Below are positions 1 to 8,790 of a DNA stretch of 64,000 bases, piece by piece. Source of the DNA: JBFHFS01 sp041583495. GTDB lineage: Bacteria > Bacteroidota > Bacteroidia > Bacteroidales > Marinilabiliaceae. Within the stretch, counting starts at the first letter, position 1, and every line of letters starts with the position of its first letter. The translations under genes and the position numbers were made by a program. The notes under the pieces are model-generated. The model was not told the origin of the DNA. It made no database searches and saw only the letters and a list, made by a program, of their open reading frames with translations. Location: the NCBI GenBank assembly GCA_041583495.1, contig JBFHFS010000011.1, positions 1 to 64,000 of the forward strand. Direction: 5' to 3'.

Positions 1-223
1 AAAGAACTCTCCCGAGATGAGTTTTTGTGGTTTTTGGTAGAACCCAAAAACCTACAAAACTAAAATCGGGATCAAACAGCTTTTCTTTTTCACGCTTCGT
101 TTTCTGATTTTTTTAGCGCTTTTACATGAAGGTGGATTCCTAGCCCAGATACACTTTAAACACATATGACCCTATGGTGATGCATCTTCCAGATAAATCC
201 TAAGTGTTAACTGGACACCAATG
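1..223. repeat. Dispersed ~220-bp repeat, copy 1 (left edge)
   Basis: Nearly the same sequence occurs at 62520-62741 in the same orientation. The first ~170 bp are almost identical and similarity fades near position 223. The copy may continue left of the window. It contains a hairpin (arms 29-37 and 44-52, six-base loop 38-43) whose core is in the opposite orientation to the core in the other copy. Read on the plus strand, it corresponds to the small membrane-peptide ORF of copy 2, but an extra T at about position 53 shifts the frame and gives a stop at 61-63, so here it would be a broken copy. Nothing else is visible before the sulfatase end at 307. Confidence 0.85.
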
Positions 224-306
224 ATTTTTGATTTACAATCACAAGCTCTCTGTTAATCTACCCGGGTGGCGAACTAATAATAGTATGGTGTTTCCTATAC
301 AACAGA

Positions 307-1800
307 TCAATACGAATCCATACCACGAGTAGAGGTTTCAAATTTGTCCAACATCTTTCTCATCTTCTTCAGCACACTGGAATATTCCGGATTGCCCACC
401 AGATTTATCTTTTCCTGAGGGTCCTTTGTTATCTTCCAGAGTTCTTCGACAACAGGCGTACATTCGTGATACCTAATGTATTTGAATTGGGGAGTCCGAA
501 CATATTTTGAACGGACAGAAGAAAAAGCGTCCCGTTCTGCCGGATCGTTAAAATCTGAGATCACAGGTGAAAAATTGGCAAAATTATTTTCCCCATATAC
601 CGCCTTGTGCACCTGATTTTTTGTACCTGAAACCAAAGGAAGCAAACTCTTCCCCTGCATGGATGAAGGAGCTTTTAGTCCGGCATACCCGAGTATCGTT
701 GGCGCAATATCGATGGTACTGGTAATGCCCTGCCTTTTCGTAATACCTGCAGAAGCAGGCTGGCGGGGATCATAAATGATCAGAGGTGCCTTGATCGACT
801 CTTCGTACAACAGATCTTTCCCTGACAATTGTTTTGACCCACAAAAATAACCATTGTCAGAGGAATAGATGATAATGGTATTTTCATCCAATCCCAACGA
901 CTTTAACTCTTCCCTGATTCTTCCCACGACATGATCCACGCCGGTAATCAACGCATAATATCGGGTAATAAAATTCTGAAACGCTTCATCACCAACATAA
1001 CCTTTTCGGCCACGGTACTTTGTCCGAACAACTTCGGGCAACCGTTCAAATGCTTCCTCTAAATCATTATCGTGTCTGGGGATGTTCGTATTTTCATACA
1101 TCGCCAGAAATTCCGGAGCCGGGGAGAAAGGTGAATGTGGAGCCTTAAAAGATACCTGCAGGGCAAAGGGGGCTTTCTGGTTAGCGGCAGCCCGGATAAA
1201 AGCAATGGCTTTATCACCCCTGTCTTCCGTTCCATGCTTCCCATTAACATGATAGGTCCCCTGACCTGGAAATCCCAGCCACCTATCATAGGAATCTTTG
1301 GGCATGCATTCCTCTCGTTTCCAGAGTTGAGAATCCACTCCCTTATCAATTGCGAGATCCTCATTCACTCGGTTCTTTGTCTTTTGAGCAGAAACAGGGT
1401 AACCAAATTTCCCCACAAAACCAGTAAAGTACCCCGATTCCCTTAAGAGCACCGGAAAAGATTTCATCCACTCCTGTTGGGAGATGGAATTCTGAGTAGG
1501 GGCATCAAAACCACAGCGGTGTGTATTCAGGTATTGCCCCAACTGTATAGAAGCTCGGCTGGGCTGGCAAATTGGAGTAGCATGAAGGGTATTTTCAAAC
1601 ACCACTCCTTCGGCTGCCAGCTTATCACAATTGGGGGTAATAATAGTTTTATTCCCCATGAACCCAAAGGTGTCCCATCGCTGATCGTCGGTCAGCAAAA
1701 AAATGATATTAGGTCTGTCTCCGGAAAAAGCCCTTGCAGCAACGAATACCAACAGTATTAGGACGATTGTAGATCTTCGAAACACTTCTTTTTTTCTCAT
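307..1800 (-). CDS. Secreted sulfatase (formylglycine-dependent, S1 type)
   Basis: This is a 497-residue alkaline-phosphatase-superfamily sulfatase, predicted to hydrolyse sulfate esters on glycans in the periplasm or outside the cell. An N-terminal signal peptide (residues 1-26) is followed by the metal-binding TDDQ segment (about 37-40). C78 lies in CQPSR, the site converted to formylglycine in this family; the usual Thr of the motif end (LTG) is Leu here (QLG). A DNG motif and the C-terminal sulfatase subdomain are present. The ATG at 1800 is preferred over an in-frame ATG at 1845 because it starts the signal peptide and follows AAGGAATT. It lies 67 bp downstream of the beta-helix gene on the same strand, and a second sulfatase is further upstream. 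No maturase gene is in the window. The substrate cannot be told. Confidence 0.9.
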   Translation of the reverse strand: MRKKEVFRRSTIVLILLVFVAARAFSGDRPNIIFLLTDDQRWDTFGFMGNKTIITPNCDKLAAEGVVFENTLHATPICQPSRASIQLGQYLNTHRCGFDAPTQNSISQQEWMKSFPVLLRESGYFTGFVGKFGYPVSAQKTKNRVNEDLAIDKGVDSQLWKREECMPKDSYDRWLGFPGQGTYHVNGKHGTEDRGDKAIAFIRAAANQKAPFALQVSFKAPHSPFSPAPEFLAMYENTNIPRHDNDLEEAFERLPEVVRTKYRGRKGYVGDEAFQNFITRYYALITGVDHVVGRIREELKSLGLDENTIIIYSSDNGYFCGSKQLSGKDLLYEESIKAPLIIYDPRQPASAGITKRQGITSTIDIAPTILGYAGLKAPSSMQGKSLLPLVSGTKNQVHKAVYGENNFANFSPVISDFNDPAERDAFSSVRSKYVRTPQFKYIRYHECTPVVEELWKITKDPQEKINLVGNPEYSSVLKKMRKMLDKFETSTRGMDSY

Positions 1801-1867
1801 TTTAATTCCTTTTGAATAAATCATTGATTTGCATAAGCTTGTCATATCCTATAATCACCATCCATTG

Positions 1868-4660
1868 CTAAAACCGGACTTTTAAAAGCCTGGTATTGTA
1901 ATTTAGGACCGCCGTAATGGTTACCAATTGTCCTTTGTATTTTTCCAGACAAAGGCTCAGGTCGGTGGTGTTATTCACCTTGTCCTCATTTATTTGCTGA
2001 ATAACCCAGGCCTTATCAAGACCAGCATCCAGCCACATCTTCCCTTCCTGAGGATCGATTGATTTAATAAAACAACCCGTATTATACCCCCCTGATGCAT
2101 CGATTAAATCGGGATCGTCGGCAATGTTTACCATTATGGCCCCTTTTATGGTTACTTCAAGTGCTTTGGCTGCTTTTTCCTTTGTTTCCCCAACAAATTT
2201 GCCGGCCAAAAGCGTGCTATACCAGTTGGGGTGTTCCACCTTTTCCACTTTTTTAAAGGAGGCTTCGTTGGTAAAACCGAGGAACTTTCCATCGGCATCG
2301 AACGACCTGCACTTAACCCTGGTTGATCCTTTAATTTCGATGGGATGAGTATATATGGGCGAATGGTTTGTAGGTTCGGATCCATCCAAAGTGTAGCGCA
2401 GGGTTCCCTCTTTTTTCATTCTCTCATCGGCCAACAGGCTAACGGTTATTTCATCCTCAAATTCGCCACCAAAGGGAACAATCCGGGTCATCTTATGCCC
2501 AAACTCATTCATCGGAAAATTTTCAAAACCTAAGTTTATCGCCGGTGAATTTTCTTTAACGCCATAGTCCCCGTTTTCAGGGTCCACAAACAGGGGATCG
2601 GCAATCTCAGAATGAAGGTCATAGCCCTGGGCCTGCCATTGATCCATTGATTTATCCTGAAGAATATTGGGGGAGTCCGGGAAATTCACATTCCAATACA
2701 GGTTATGATCGTAATGATTACTCCACTTTGTGTCGTCGGGCAATCGTATATCGCGAATAAATTGGTTCGTGGCATTGGTATTTCCGGGAACAGCTCCCGC
2801 TATCACAAAAATGTTCTTATATACCTCGTCCTCCGACGCTTTGGGCCATACATGCCACCCCAGGGGAACTGCACTAACGGTAATATTATTAAACACTTTG
2901 CGGGCCATGCCATCGCGTAATTTTATGGTGGATCCCAGATTCAGGTTGTTGTAAATCTCATAATAGCTGGCCCCGTCGTCCAGGTCGATGGTCCAGTTAC
3001 CGGCACTGATTGACTTTCGGAAGTTGGCGATCCTGTTGTTTCGAACAACGGTAAAGTCAATCGCATCGAGTTTTGTTAATTCGTTTATAAAATCCTTACT
3101 CGATCCGCCACCTCCGTTCCACTGCCGCTCACGTCCCCAGGCGTTAAACGGCCCATGCTCGCCGGTTTCGCGCACGGTTTCCCAGATATCACAATATTCG
3201 ATGATATGGCCGCCCCAGGTTCCATCGTTGATACAAATTCCGGCGCGAGGGCAGTTATAAATAGTGTTGTGCGACGATCGTATCTGGTGGCTCATCGAGA
3301 TAAATACCCCGGCGACCTGTTTTCCGAAATCGCCAAAGTCGTGCATTATGCAGTTTTCCACCACACAGTTTTCAGGATAGTCGGGAGATTTAGGGCCAGG
3401 CTCCAGATCCATATTTTCACGCATCTCTGCCCAACTCTTCCCATCTATCTCCCTGTCGTCCCAGGTGAGATACAAACGGACGGCCGACGGTGAACCCACA
3501 AAACAAACGGCACTTTCTCCGGTATGTACAAACCGGCAATTTCGAACCATATTATTTCGGTTATAGGCACTCATAAAAACGCCATTTCCACCAAGATATT
3601 CGAAGCTGCAATCTTCCACCACGCAGTTTTCGGCCCCTTCCATAAAAATGGCCCCACCCCGATGAATAGCCCAGTCGCCCCGTGCCACCGGCTCGTAGGC
3701 CTCTAAAAAGGTGAGTCTCGACTGCGTAAAACACAAGCCTTTGAAATGCACATTGGTTACCGGATTATCACTGCTTCCTTTAAGCTGAATCAGGTCTTTC
3801 ACCACCGGAACTTCTATTGTTGATTCAGTCAACGCTACTCCTTTGGGGGGATAACAATAGAGCAGATTGGTTTTGGTATCCAAAAACCATTCGCCGGCAA
3901 CGTCCAACTCTTCAAAGATGTTTTCGATAAAATACCAGGACCCCTTTTCACCGGCCCCTCCAATGCCATAAGATCTTTGCAGCTGCCAGCCTCCTTCACC
4001 AAGCATTACTCTATTCCCGGCACGATCCACTTCCCGGATGCGATATTGCATATTTCCCCAGTTGTGGCTCTGAAAGGCATGAACTATTCCGGTCTCCGGG
4101 TTTTTCCACTCCTTTTGGGTAAATTTTTCGGGATCAAAGGAGAACCATTCATCATACCGCCGGTTGGTTCCACCGGTAACCTGGTGGTATCCCTTCCCCC
4201 CTCGAAGGGGATTCTCGTAGTCATAATTCGGGAAACGAGCCCTTATTTGTCTTTCCCCATTTATAAACAGCTGGTCGAAATTAAGGCCTGCCGGAACTTC
4301 AGCGACATAGATTCCGGCTTTATGGACACTCCATTTTAGCCCCTCTAAAACCTGAGAACCTTTAACCACTACTTTTGCCCCCGGTAAAGCAGCAAAAACA
4401 ATGGGTTTTTCGGCAGTGCCTGACATTTTGCTATCCAACAGGATCGTCTCCTTCAAATAATAGGTTCCCTCATTAAACCAAATCGTAATGGACTTCTTTC
4501 CCGCGAATTTGGCGGTTTCTTCAAGTGCTCTTTCAACAGAGCCAAAAGGCCGGTCTTTGGTCCCGGGGTTGTTGTCGTTCCCCGTAGGCGAAACAAAAAT
4601 TTCTTTGGCAAAAAGCGAATGGACAATTAGCAGGAAAGCAATTAGTACTCTTATTTTCAT
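1868..4660 (-). CDS. Secreted right-handed parallel beta-helix protein with chitobiase-type C-terminal domain
   Basis: This 930-residue protein has a signal peptide (1-18) and begins its mature part with a FVSPTGNDNNPGT-type motif common at the start of secreted beta-helix glycan-active proteins. A long right-handed beta-helix region (roughly 20-700) shows repeated short N/G-rich turns (for example VVENC, VVRNN). Around 735-800 a segment with YTLDGSEPT resembles the chitobiase/beta-hexosaminidase C-terminal domain (CHB_HEX_C), an accessory fold often seen in secreted hydrolases. The last ~115 residues are not recognised. The fold is used by polysaccharide lyases and by glycosidases such as GH110, GH82 and GH120, but I cannot place it in a family or name catalytic residues. 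Its position between two sulfatases on one strand suggests a role on a sulfated polysaccharide. Confidence 0.75.
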   Translation of the reverse strand: MKIRVLIAFLLIVHSLFAKEIFVSPTGNDNNPGTKDRPFGSVERALEETAKFAGKKSITIWFNEGTYYLKETILLDSKMSGTAEKPIVFAALPGAKVVVKGSQVLEGLKWSVHKAGIYVAEVPAGLNFDQLFINGERQIRARFPNYDYENPLRGGKGYHQVTGGTNRRYDEWFSFDPEKFTQKEWKNPETGIVHAFQSHNWGNMQYRIREVDRAGNRVMLGEGGWQLQRSYGIGGAGEKGSWYFIENIFEELDVAGEWFLDTKTNLLYCYPPKGVALTESTIEVPVVKDLIQLKGSSDNPVTNVHFKGLCFTQSRLTFLEAYEPVARGDWAIHRGGAIFMEGAENCVVEDCSFEYLGGNGVFMSAYNRNNMVRNCRFVHTGESAVCFVGSPSAVRLYLTWDDREIDGKSWAEMRENMDLEPGPKSPDYPENCVVENCIMHDFGDFGKQVAGVFISMSHQIRSSHNTIYNCPRAGICINDGTWGGHIIEYCDIWETVRETGEHGPFNAWGRERQWNGGGGSSKDFINELTKLDAIDFTVVRNNRIANFRKSISAGNWTIDLDDGASYYEIYNNLNLGSTIKLRDGMARKVFNNITVSAVPLGWHVWPKASEDEVYKNIFVIAGAVPGNTNATNQFIRDIRLPDDTKWSNHYDHNLYWNVNFPDSPNILQDKSMDQWQAQGYDLHSEIADPLFVDPENGDYGVKENSPAINLGFENFPMNEFGHKMTRIVPFGGEFEDEITVSLLADERMKKEGTLRYTLDGSEPTNHSPIYTHPIEIKGSTRVKCRSFDADGKFLGFTNEASFKKVEKVEHPNWYSTLLAGKFVGETKEKAAKALEVTIKGAIMVNIADDPDLIDASGGYNTGCFIKSIDPQEGKMWLDAGLDKAWVIQQINEDKVNNTTDLSLCLEKYKGQLVTITAVLNYNTRLLKVRF

Positions 4661-5185
4661 AACATCTATTCGTTAAGGATCTGTTGTCGTAATAAAAATT
4701 TCTTTTTGGCCACTTGCAGAAGATGAATCCAAAAAAATGAATTAGGCGGGTTGATAATACAGCTAATTGAACCCGGTATAACCGGGTTCTGAGGCTCTCA
4801 TCCCTTTACCCCGGGTTTCACCCGAGGCTATTCATTTTAATCCGGCTTTGCCGGATTTAACGTGAATAACCCCGCATGAAATGCGTGGGAACATGGAATG
4901 CAACAGAGGAACCCGTAAGGGTGGGTTAAATTACCTATTTCCAAAGCGCCTAATTCAAAAAACCCATTAAATCCAAACAATTCCTCCGAATTGGGATATT
5001 TCTGCTTTGTGCATCAGGCAAGTCTGGTAGAAATGGAGCCGCAAAGATGGTGTACCCTCGTAAGCTCTTAAAAATAGGGACACCAATCCCTTTATTCCGA
5101 AAGCCACCTCCTTTAAACAAGCCGCATCATACCTGCAATCATAAAACACCCACTTATCCTTGGGGCTGACAACCCAATGATACCG
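4661..5185. other. 525-bp intergenic region with mini-hairpin cluster
   Basis: The gap separates the beta-helix gene from the upstream sulfatase. The left half holds the palindrome cluster at 4770-4922. The right half has a 60-codon minus-strand reading frame (4967-5149) of unusual composition, with no ribosome binding site or recognisable domain; I do not call it a gene. No terminator with a T-run is evident. Confidence 0.5.
4770..4922. repeat. Cluster of five short GC-rich palindromes
   Basis: There are five short inverted repeats, four with 3-nt loops: 4770-4788 (AACCCGGT/ACCGGGTT), 4809-4827 (one mismatch), 4839-4857 (AATCCGGC/GCCGGATT), 4871-4887 (one mismatch) and 4911-4922 (4-bp stem). 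Spacing is about 30-39 bp. The arms differ between units, so this is neither a CRISPR nor a simple tandem repeat. It resembles the mini-palindrome remnants common in Bacteroidota intergenic DNA (from memory). Confidence 0.6.
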
Positions 5186-6760
5186 TTAATTAAAATCCAT
5201 CCAGGTAACCTGTGTCCAATCATCCTTTACAAACGGTTGTGGCTTTCCGGGTGTTGTTCTTCCCTCCTTCACTATTCCGGTGATTTCTTGTTTCAGTTTT
5301 TCCACTATCTCAGGATGCTCGAAATAGAGATTGGTGGTTTCACCCGGATCTTCTTCCAGATTGTATAATTCGTAGAGAGGTTCACCTTCCCCGGGTTCAA
5401 TAAAAACAGGTTTTAACGAGCCCCCGGAACCCCGAAGCATATTCAATTTCCATTTTCCATCGCGGATGGCAAAATGCCCCGTAACAGAATGATGGATAAC
5501 GGGTCCCCGGAGAGTTGCATCATAATTCTCACTTTTTAAAACGGGATACAAACTGTAACTGTCTTCACCGGCACTTTCCGGGATTTCAGCACCAACGATT
5601 TCGGCAATAGTGGCAAAATAATCTGTTTGACAAACCGGAATATCTACCTGCCTTCCGGCTTCAATTACACCGGGCCAGCGCATCATAAATGGCACCCGGT
5701 GGCCCCCTTCATAAATGTCTCTTTTTCCCCCCTTAAAATTCAAACTACTGTAGTGGTTGTAGGTATCGCGCTGATAAACGTAATTGGATTCGGCACCATT
5801 GTCGGACGAGAAGATTACCAGGGTATTGTTTTCGATACCATTTGCAGCCAAAGCGTCTAACACCTGCCCAACGCGGTAATCGGTTTCTTCCATGAAATCG
5901 CCATAATTTCCACAATTGCTTCGTCCCTGAAAATCGGGATGTGTACAATGCGGCAAATGTGGACTCGTTAAGGGCAGGTATAAAAAGAAAGGTTTTCCCC
6001 TTTTGGCATCATCCGCCGACTGATTAATATAGGCCACTGCCTTCGAGGCCAACGTTTCCAACACCAGTTCATCGTTAAACGAGGGAGCTACTTCCACTTT
6101 CTCTCTGAGATTCTCCGGGGTGGTTTCATAAGGAGGAGTAAACCTGAACGTTTGGGGGGTTACCTCGAACTTTTTTGTGGTCCACAAAACAGGTGGATCC
6201 AGAACTCGGTCATTTTCCAGAAAAGTCAATATCCCATAATTCATGGATGCAGCAATTCCGAAAAAGTAGTCAAACCCTTTTTCAACAGGCCCATCGGCAA
6301 ATGGTTTCGACCAGTCCCGGTCCTTACCCAGCGAACCTTGAAACTCCATTTGAAGGTGCCATTTTCCTACCATCGCTGTATGATAACCATGTTCTTTCAG
6401 CATAGAAGCAATGGTCATCCTGTTTTTTTCAATTAAACAAGGTCCATCGGCTAAAAGAACCCCTTTCTTCAGGGATGTTCTCCAACTGTACCGACCTGTT
6501 AACAGCGAATACCTGGATGGTGTGCAAACGGCATCGCTGCTGTGTCCATCTGTAAAAACGATCCCTTCGTTGGCGATTCTATCCATGTTTGGGGTTCGAA
6601 ACTTAGCTTCAGGGTTAAGGGCACTTACGTCTCCAACCCCCTGATCGTCGGTATATATGATTACAATATTGGGCTTTTCGAATTCTTTCTTCGACGAACT
6701 ACAAGAAGCAAAGAACATCATAATTAATCCTGACAGGAAGAAAATTTTTTGAATGTTCAT
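5186..6760 (-). CDS. Lipoprotein sulfatase (formylglycine-dependent, S1 type)
   Basis: This 524-residue sulfatase is predicted to be a lipoprotein: the signal ends in MMFFASC with C20 as the lipidated cysteine, followed by a Ser/Lys-rich tether. The core has the metal-binding TDDQGVGD motif (about 37-44), the complete modification motif CTPSRYSLLTG with C79 as predicted formylglycine, GKWHL, and a DNGAES segment. Length is typical of glycan exo- or endo-sulfatases. It is only distantly similar to the sulfatase at 307-1800, so the two probably remove different sulfates, the other being soluble and this one membrane-anchored. It heads the minus-strand sulfatase/beta-helix/sulfatase group, although the 525-bp gap makes a single transcript uncertain. 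The substrate is unknown. Confidence 0.92.
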   Translation of the reverse strand: MNIQKIFFLSGLIMMFFASCSSSKKEFEKPNIVIIYTDDQGVGDVSALNPEAKFRTPNMDRIANEGIVFTDGHSSDAVCTPSRYSLLTGRYSWRTSLKKGVLLADGPCLIEKNRMTIASMLKEHGYHTAMVGKWHLQMEFQGSLGKDRDWSKPFADGPVEKGFDYFFGIAASMNYGILTFLENDRVLDPPVLWTTKKFEVTPQTFRFTPPYETTPENLREKVEVAPSFNDELVLETLASKAVAYINQSADDAKRGKPFFLYLPLTSPHLPHCTHPDFQGRSNCGNYGDFMEETDYRVGQVLDALAANGIENNTLVIFSSDNGAESNYVYQRDTYNHYSSLNFKGGKRDIYEGGHRVPFMMRWPGVIEAGRQVDIPVCQTDYFATIAEIVGAEIPESAGEDSYSLYPVLKSENYDATLRGPVIHHSVTGHFAIRDGKWKLNMLRGSGGSLKPVFIEPGEGEPLYELYNLEEDPGETTNLYFEHPEIVEKLKQEITGIVKEGRTTPGKPQPFVKDDWTQVTWMDFN

Positions 6761-7081
6761 AAAATTGGTTTATCGTTTCTACTATTTTTCTTTAGGTAAA
6801 TGGGCGTTTCCACTTTTTTATCCAACCAAATTACAAAACTAACAAACACCCGTTCTATATCAATGACTCAAACTCATAAAAAAAAAAAATGAACCACTAC
6901 AATAAGGCCATTCATTCGTGGAAACCCGATTGTGCCTAAGCCCTAAAATAAAAGAGCAATTCCACGGAACAAGGGTCGGGAAGATAACCTGATCCCCAAA
7001 ACAAGTCAAAACCCGAAATATTATTAATTTTGACTTTGCATGGGGTCAACAAAATTGACTCAGCCCTTTTACACATTAAAA
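6761..7081. other. Divergent intergenic region
   Basis: AT-rich spacer between the divergent lipoprotein sulfatase and the aminotransferase gene. It contains an A-run near 6880 and one TAnnTTTG element at 7025-7032. No ORF or repeat is convincing here. Confidence 0.4.
7025..7032 (+). promoter_or_regulatory. Bacteroidota -7 element (TAATTTTG)
   Basis: This matches the Bacteroidota -7 consensus TAnnTTTG. A transcription start about 7 bases on would fall near 7040, which coincides with the upstream ATG at 7040 and supports the ATG at 7082 as the true start. No clear TTTG -33 element is seen at the right spacing. Confidence 0.4.
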
Positions 7082-7942
7082 ATGAGCCGTAAACCACACG
7101 TTGAGAATTATTTTTTGCTAAACGGAAACCTTGAAAGCGACCCATCCCTCTGGCCTGGGGTGGGTGCCAACCAGGAGCTTTACGACGTATTTAGGGTGGA
7201 ACAGGGCGTGCCTTTGTTTTTGGAGGAACACCTGGAGCGGCTATTCAATGGAGCCAGGGAGCTGAACCTGCCTCTGGGTGAAAACACCTCTCGGTTGCTC
7301 AGCCAACTCAATGAGCTCGTTTGCTTGCATAACAAAGAGGAAGGCAACATCCGCCTCTCCTATTTTCTTTCGCCCGATGCTTCCAAGGTTGAAGGCTATG
7401 GTGCCCGGTTTATTGAACATCATTATCCGGAAGGATCTCTTTACAAAACAGGAGTGGTTTGTAAACTGATGTCAGATGAACGCTTCCGGCCCACCATAAA
7501 AATAGCCAATCCTGACCTGAGAAACCGGACCAATTTAGTCATTGAAAAGGAACAGATCTTTGAAACCATTCTGGTAAACCACGAGGGAAAAATCACAGAA
7601 GGAAGCCGTTCCAATCTGTTTTTTATACGTCAAAAGAGGGTTTATACCGCACCTGATCATTTGGTCCTAGGGGGAATCATCCGGAAAAAAGTCCTTGTAG
7701 CCTGCAACGAACTGGGCTATTCTCTCGAATTCAGAGCCATTGACGCAGACCAGGAACTGCCGCTTATGGAGGCCGCCTTTATAACGGGCACCTCCCCCAG
7801 GGTACTGCCCATAAACCGCATTGGTGAGCAATCGTTTAATCCGGGCCATCCCATAATAATAAACCTTATTGATCATATAAATGGACAAGTGACCAGATAC
7901 ATACATTCAGCCAAAGGCGACCGGGAGAGCCCCAAAAGATAA
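7082..7942 (+). CDS. Class IV PLP aminotransferase-fold protein (PabC/BCAT-like)
   Basis: This 286-residue member of the fold-type IV PLP enzymes (branched-chain aminotransferase, 4-amino-4-deoxychorismate lyase, D-amino acid transaminase) is cytosolic. The C-terminal half carries the family's TEGSRSNLFF cofactor-binding stretch and GGIIRKKVL. The N-terminal half has the ELYDVFRVEQGVPLFLEEHLERL pattern (quoted in parts: DVFRVEQ, LFLEEHLERL). The Schiff-base lysine normally sits three residues before Asn in a K-x-x-N motif; here the matching region reads LRNRTN with no lysine there, so catalytic activity is uncertain. The ATG at 7082 is chosen because the in-frame ATG at 7040 lies at the predicted transcription start. 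There are no folate or ilv genes beside it to help decide the reaction. Confidence 0.75.
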   Translation: MSRKPHVENYFLLNGNLESDPSLWPGVGANQELYDVFRVEQGVPLFLEEHLERLFNGARELNLPLGENTSRLLSQLNELVCLHNKEEGNIRLSYFLSPDASKVEGYGARFIEHHYPEGSLYKTGVVCKLMSDERFRPTIKIANPDLRNRTNLVIEKEQIFETILVNHEGKITEGSRSNLFFIRQKRVYTAPDHLVLGGIIRKKVLVACNELGYSLEFRAIDADQELPLMEAAFITGTSPRVLPINRIGEQSFNPGHPIIINLIDHINGQVTRYIHSAKGDRESPKR

Positions 7943-8198
7943 AAATCTAAATATTTTGGGAGCCAGTTTAGAATTATTTTTTTTTTAATTTAGACGTTCA
8001 ACCCTTTCATTTTTATCCGCAGGAAAAGTCTGAAGGACTTGAATAGGACTATACTCCGGAAAATGCGAAGGCAAAACAACCTCAAAGGGGGTTCAATTTT
8101 GATCAAAATAAAAGCCGGTCAAACCCTGAAGGGAAGATAAATAAGGTAACGCAACCTTGTCTTACCCTCAAAAAAAATAAAGTAATAAACAAAGAGAG

Positions 8199-8768
8199 AT
8201 GATTCCAACACGAGAAGAAGCCGTTCAGCTTTTTAAAACTTATAATCAAAGCGAAAGTCTTACCAAACATGCCTTGGCAGTGCAGGCGGTGATGGAGCAT
8301 TTCGCCATCAAATACGGTGAGGATAAAGAAAAATGGGGCATCATCGGGCTCATCCATGACCTGGATTACGAAAAATACCCTGCCGAGCATTGTCAAAAGA
8401 CGAAAGAAATACTGGAACAGGCGGGCTGGCCCTCCGATTATATCCGGGCCGTGATGAGCCATGGCTGGGGAATCTGCACAGATGTGCCACCCGAGCACGT
8501 CATGGAGAAAGTACTCTATGCCACCGATGAGCTAACGGGTTTGGTGGTAACTTCCGTGTTGGTGCGGCCCGATAAGGATCTGCACCAACTGAAAGTTAAG
8601 TCGGTGATGAAAAAATGGAAAGACAAACGATTTGCCGCAGGCGTCGACCGTAACATCATTCAATCCGGTGCCAACATGTTGGGAATGGAACTTCAGGAAC
8701 TCATCGAAGAAACCATCGAAGCCATGAAAAAGATAGCCGGCGAATTAGGTCTGCAGCCGGCCAGCTAA
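8199..8768 (+). CDS. HD domain protein (HDIG-type metal phosphohydrolase)
   Basis: This 189-residue cytosolic protein of the HD superfamily has metal-ligand signatures: H24 in TKHALAV, the HD pair H53-D54 in GLIHDLDYEKYP, then MSHGWG and ATDELTGLV, where the later His/Asp ligands are expected. The single compact domain of about 190 residues matches stand-alone HD hydrolases of Bacteroidota and Firmicutes with no assigned substrate. It starts after an approximately 255-bp spacer containing a T-run and a 5-bp hairpin (8143-8158). It ends 22 bp from the convergent URO-D-family gene. The fold and metal site look sound; the substrate (nucleotide, phosphoester) is unknown. Confidence 0.8.
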   Translation: MIPTREEAVQLFKTYNQSESLTKHALAVQAVMEHFAIKYGEDKEKWGIIGLIHDLDYEKYPAEHCQKTKEILEQAGWPSDYIRAVMSHGWGICTDVPPEHVMEKVLYATDELTGLVVTSVLVRPDKDLHQLKVKSVMKKWKDKRFAAGVDRNIIQSGANMLGMELQELIEETIEAMKKIAGELGLQPAS

Positions 8769-8790
8769 TCTTTCCATTCTCCCTTGGCTC

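Noticed and set aside
4770..4922. CRISPR array
   Set aside because: The palindromes differ in arm sequence and no constant repeat of 24-40 bp exists; no cas genes are near.
4967..5149. 60-codon minus-strand frame in the gap after the beta-helix gene
   Set aside because: No ribosome binding site, no domain, and adjacent to a mini-hairpin cluster; likely non-coding.
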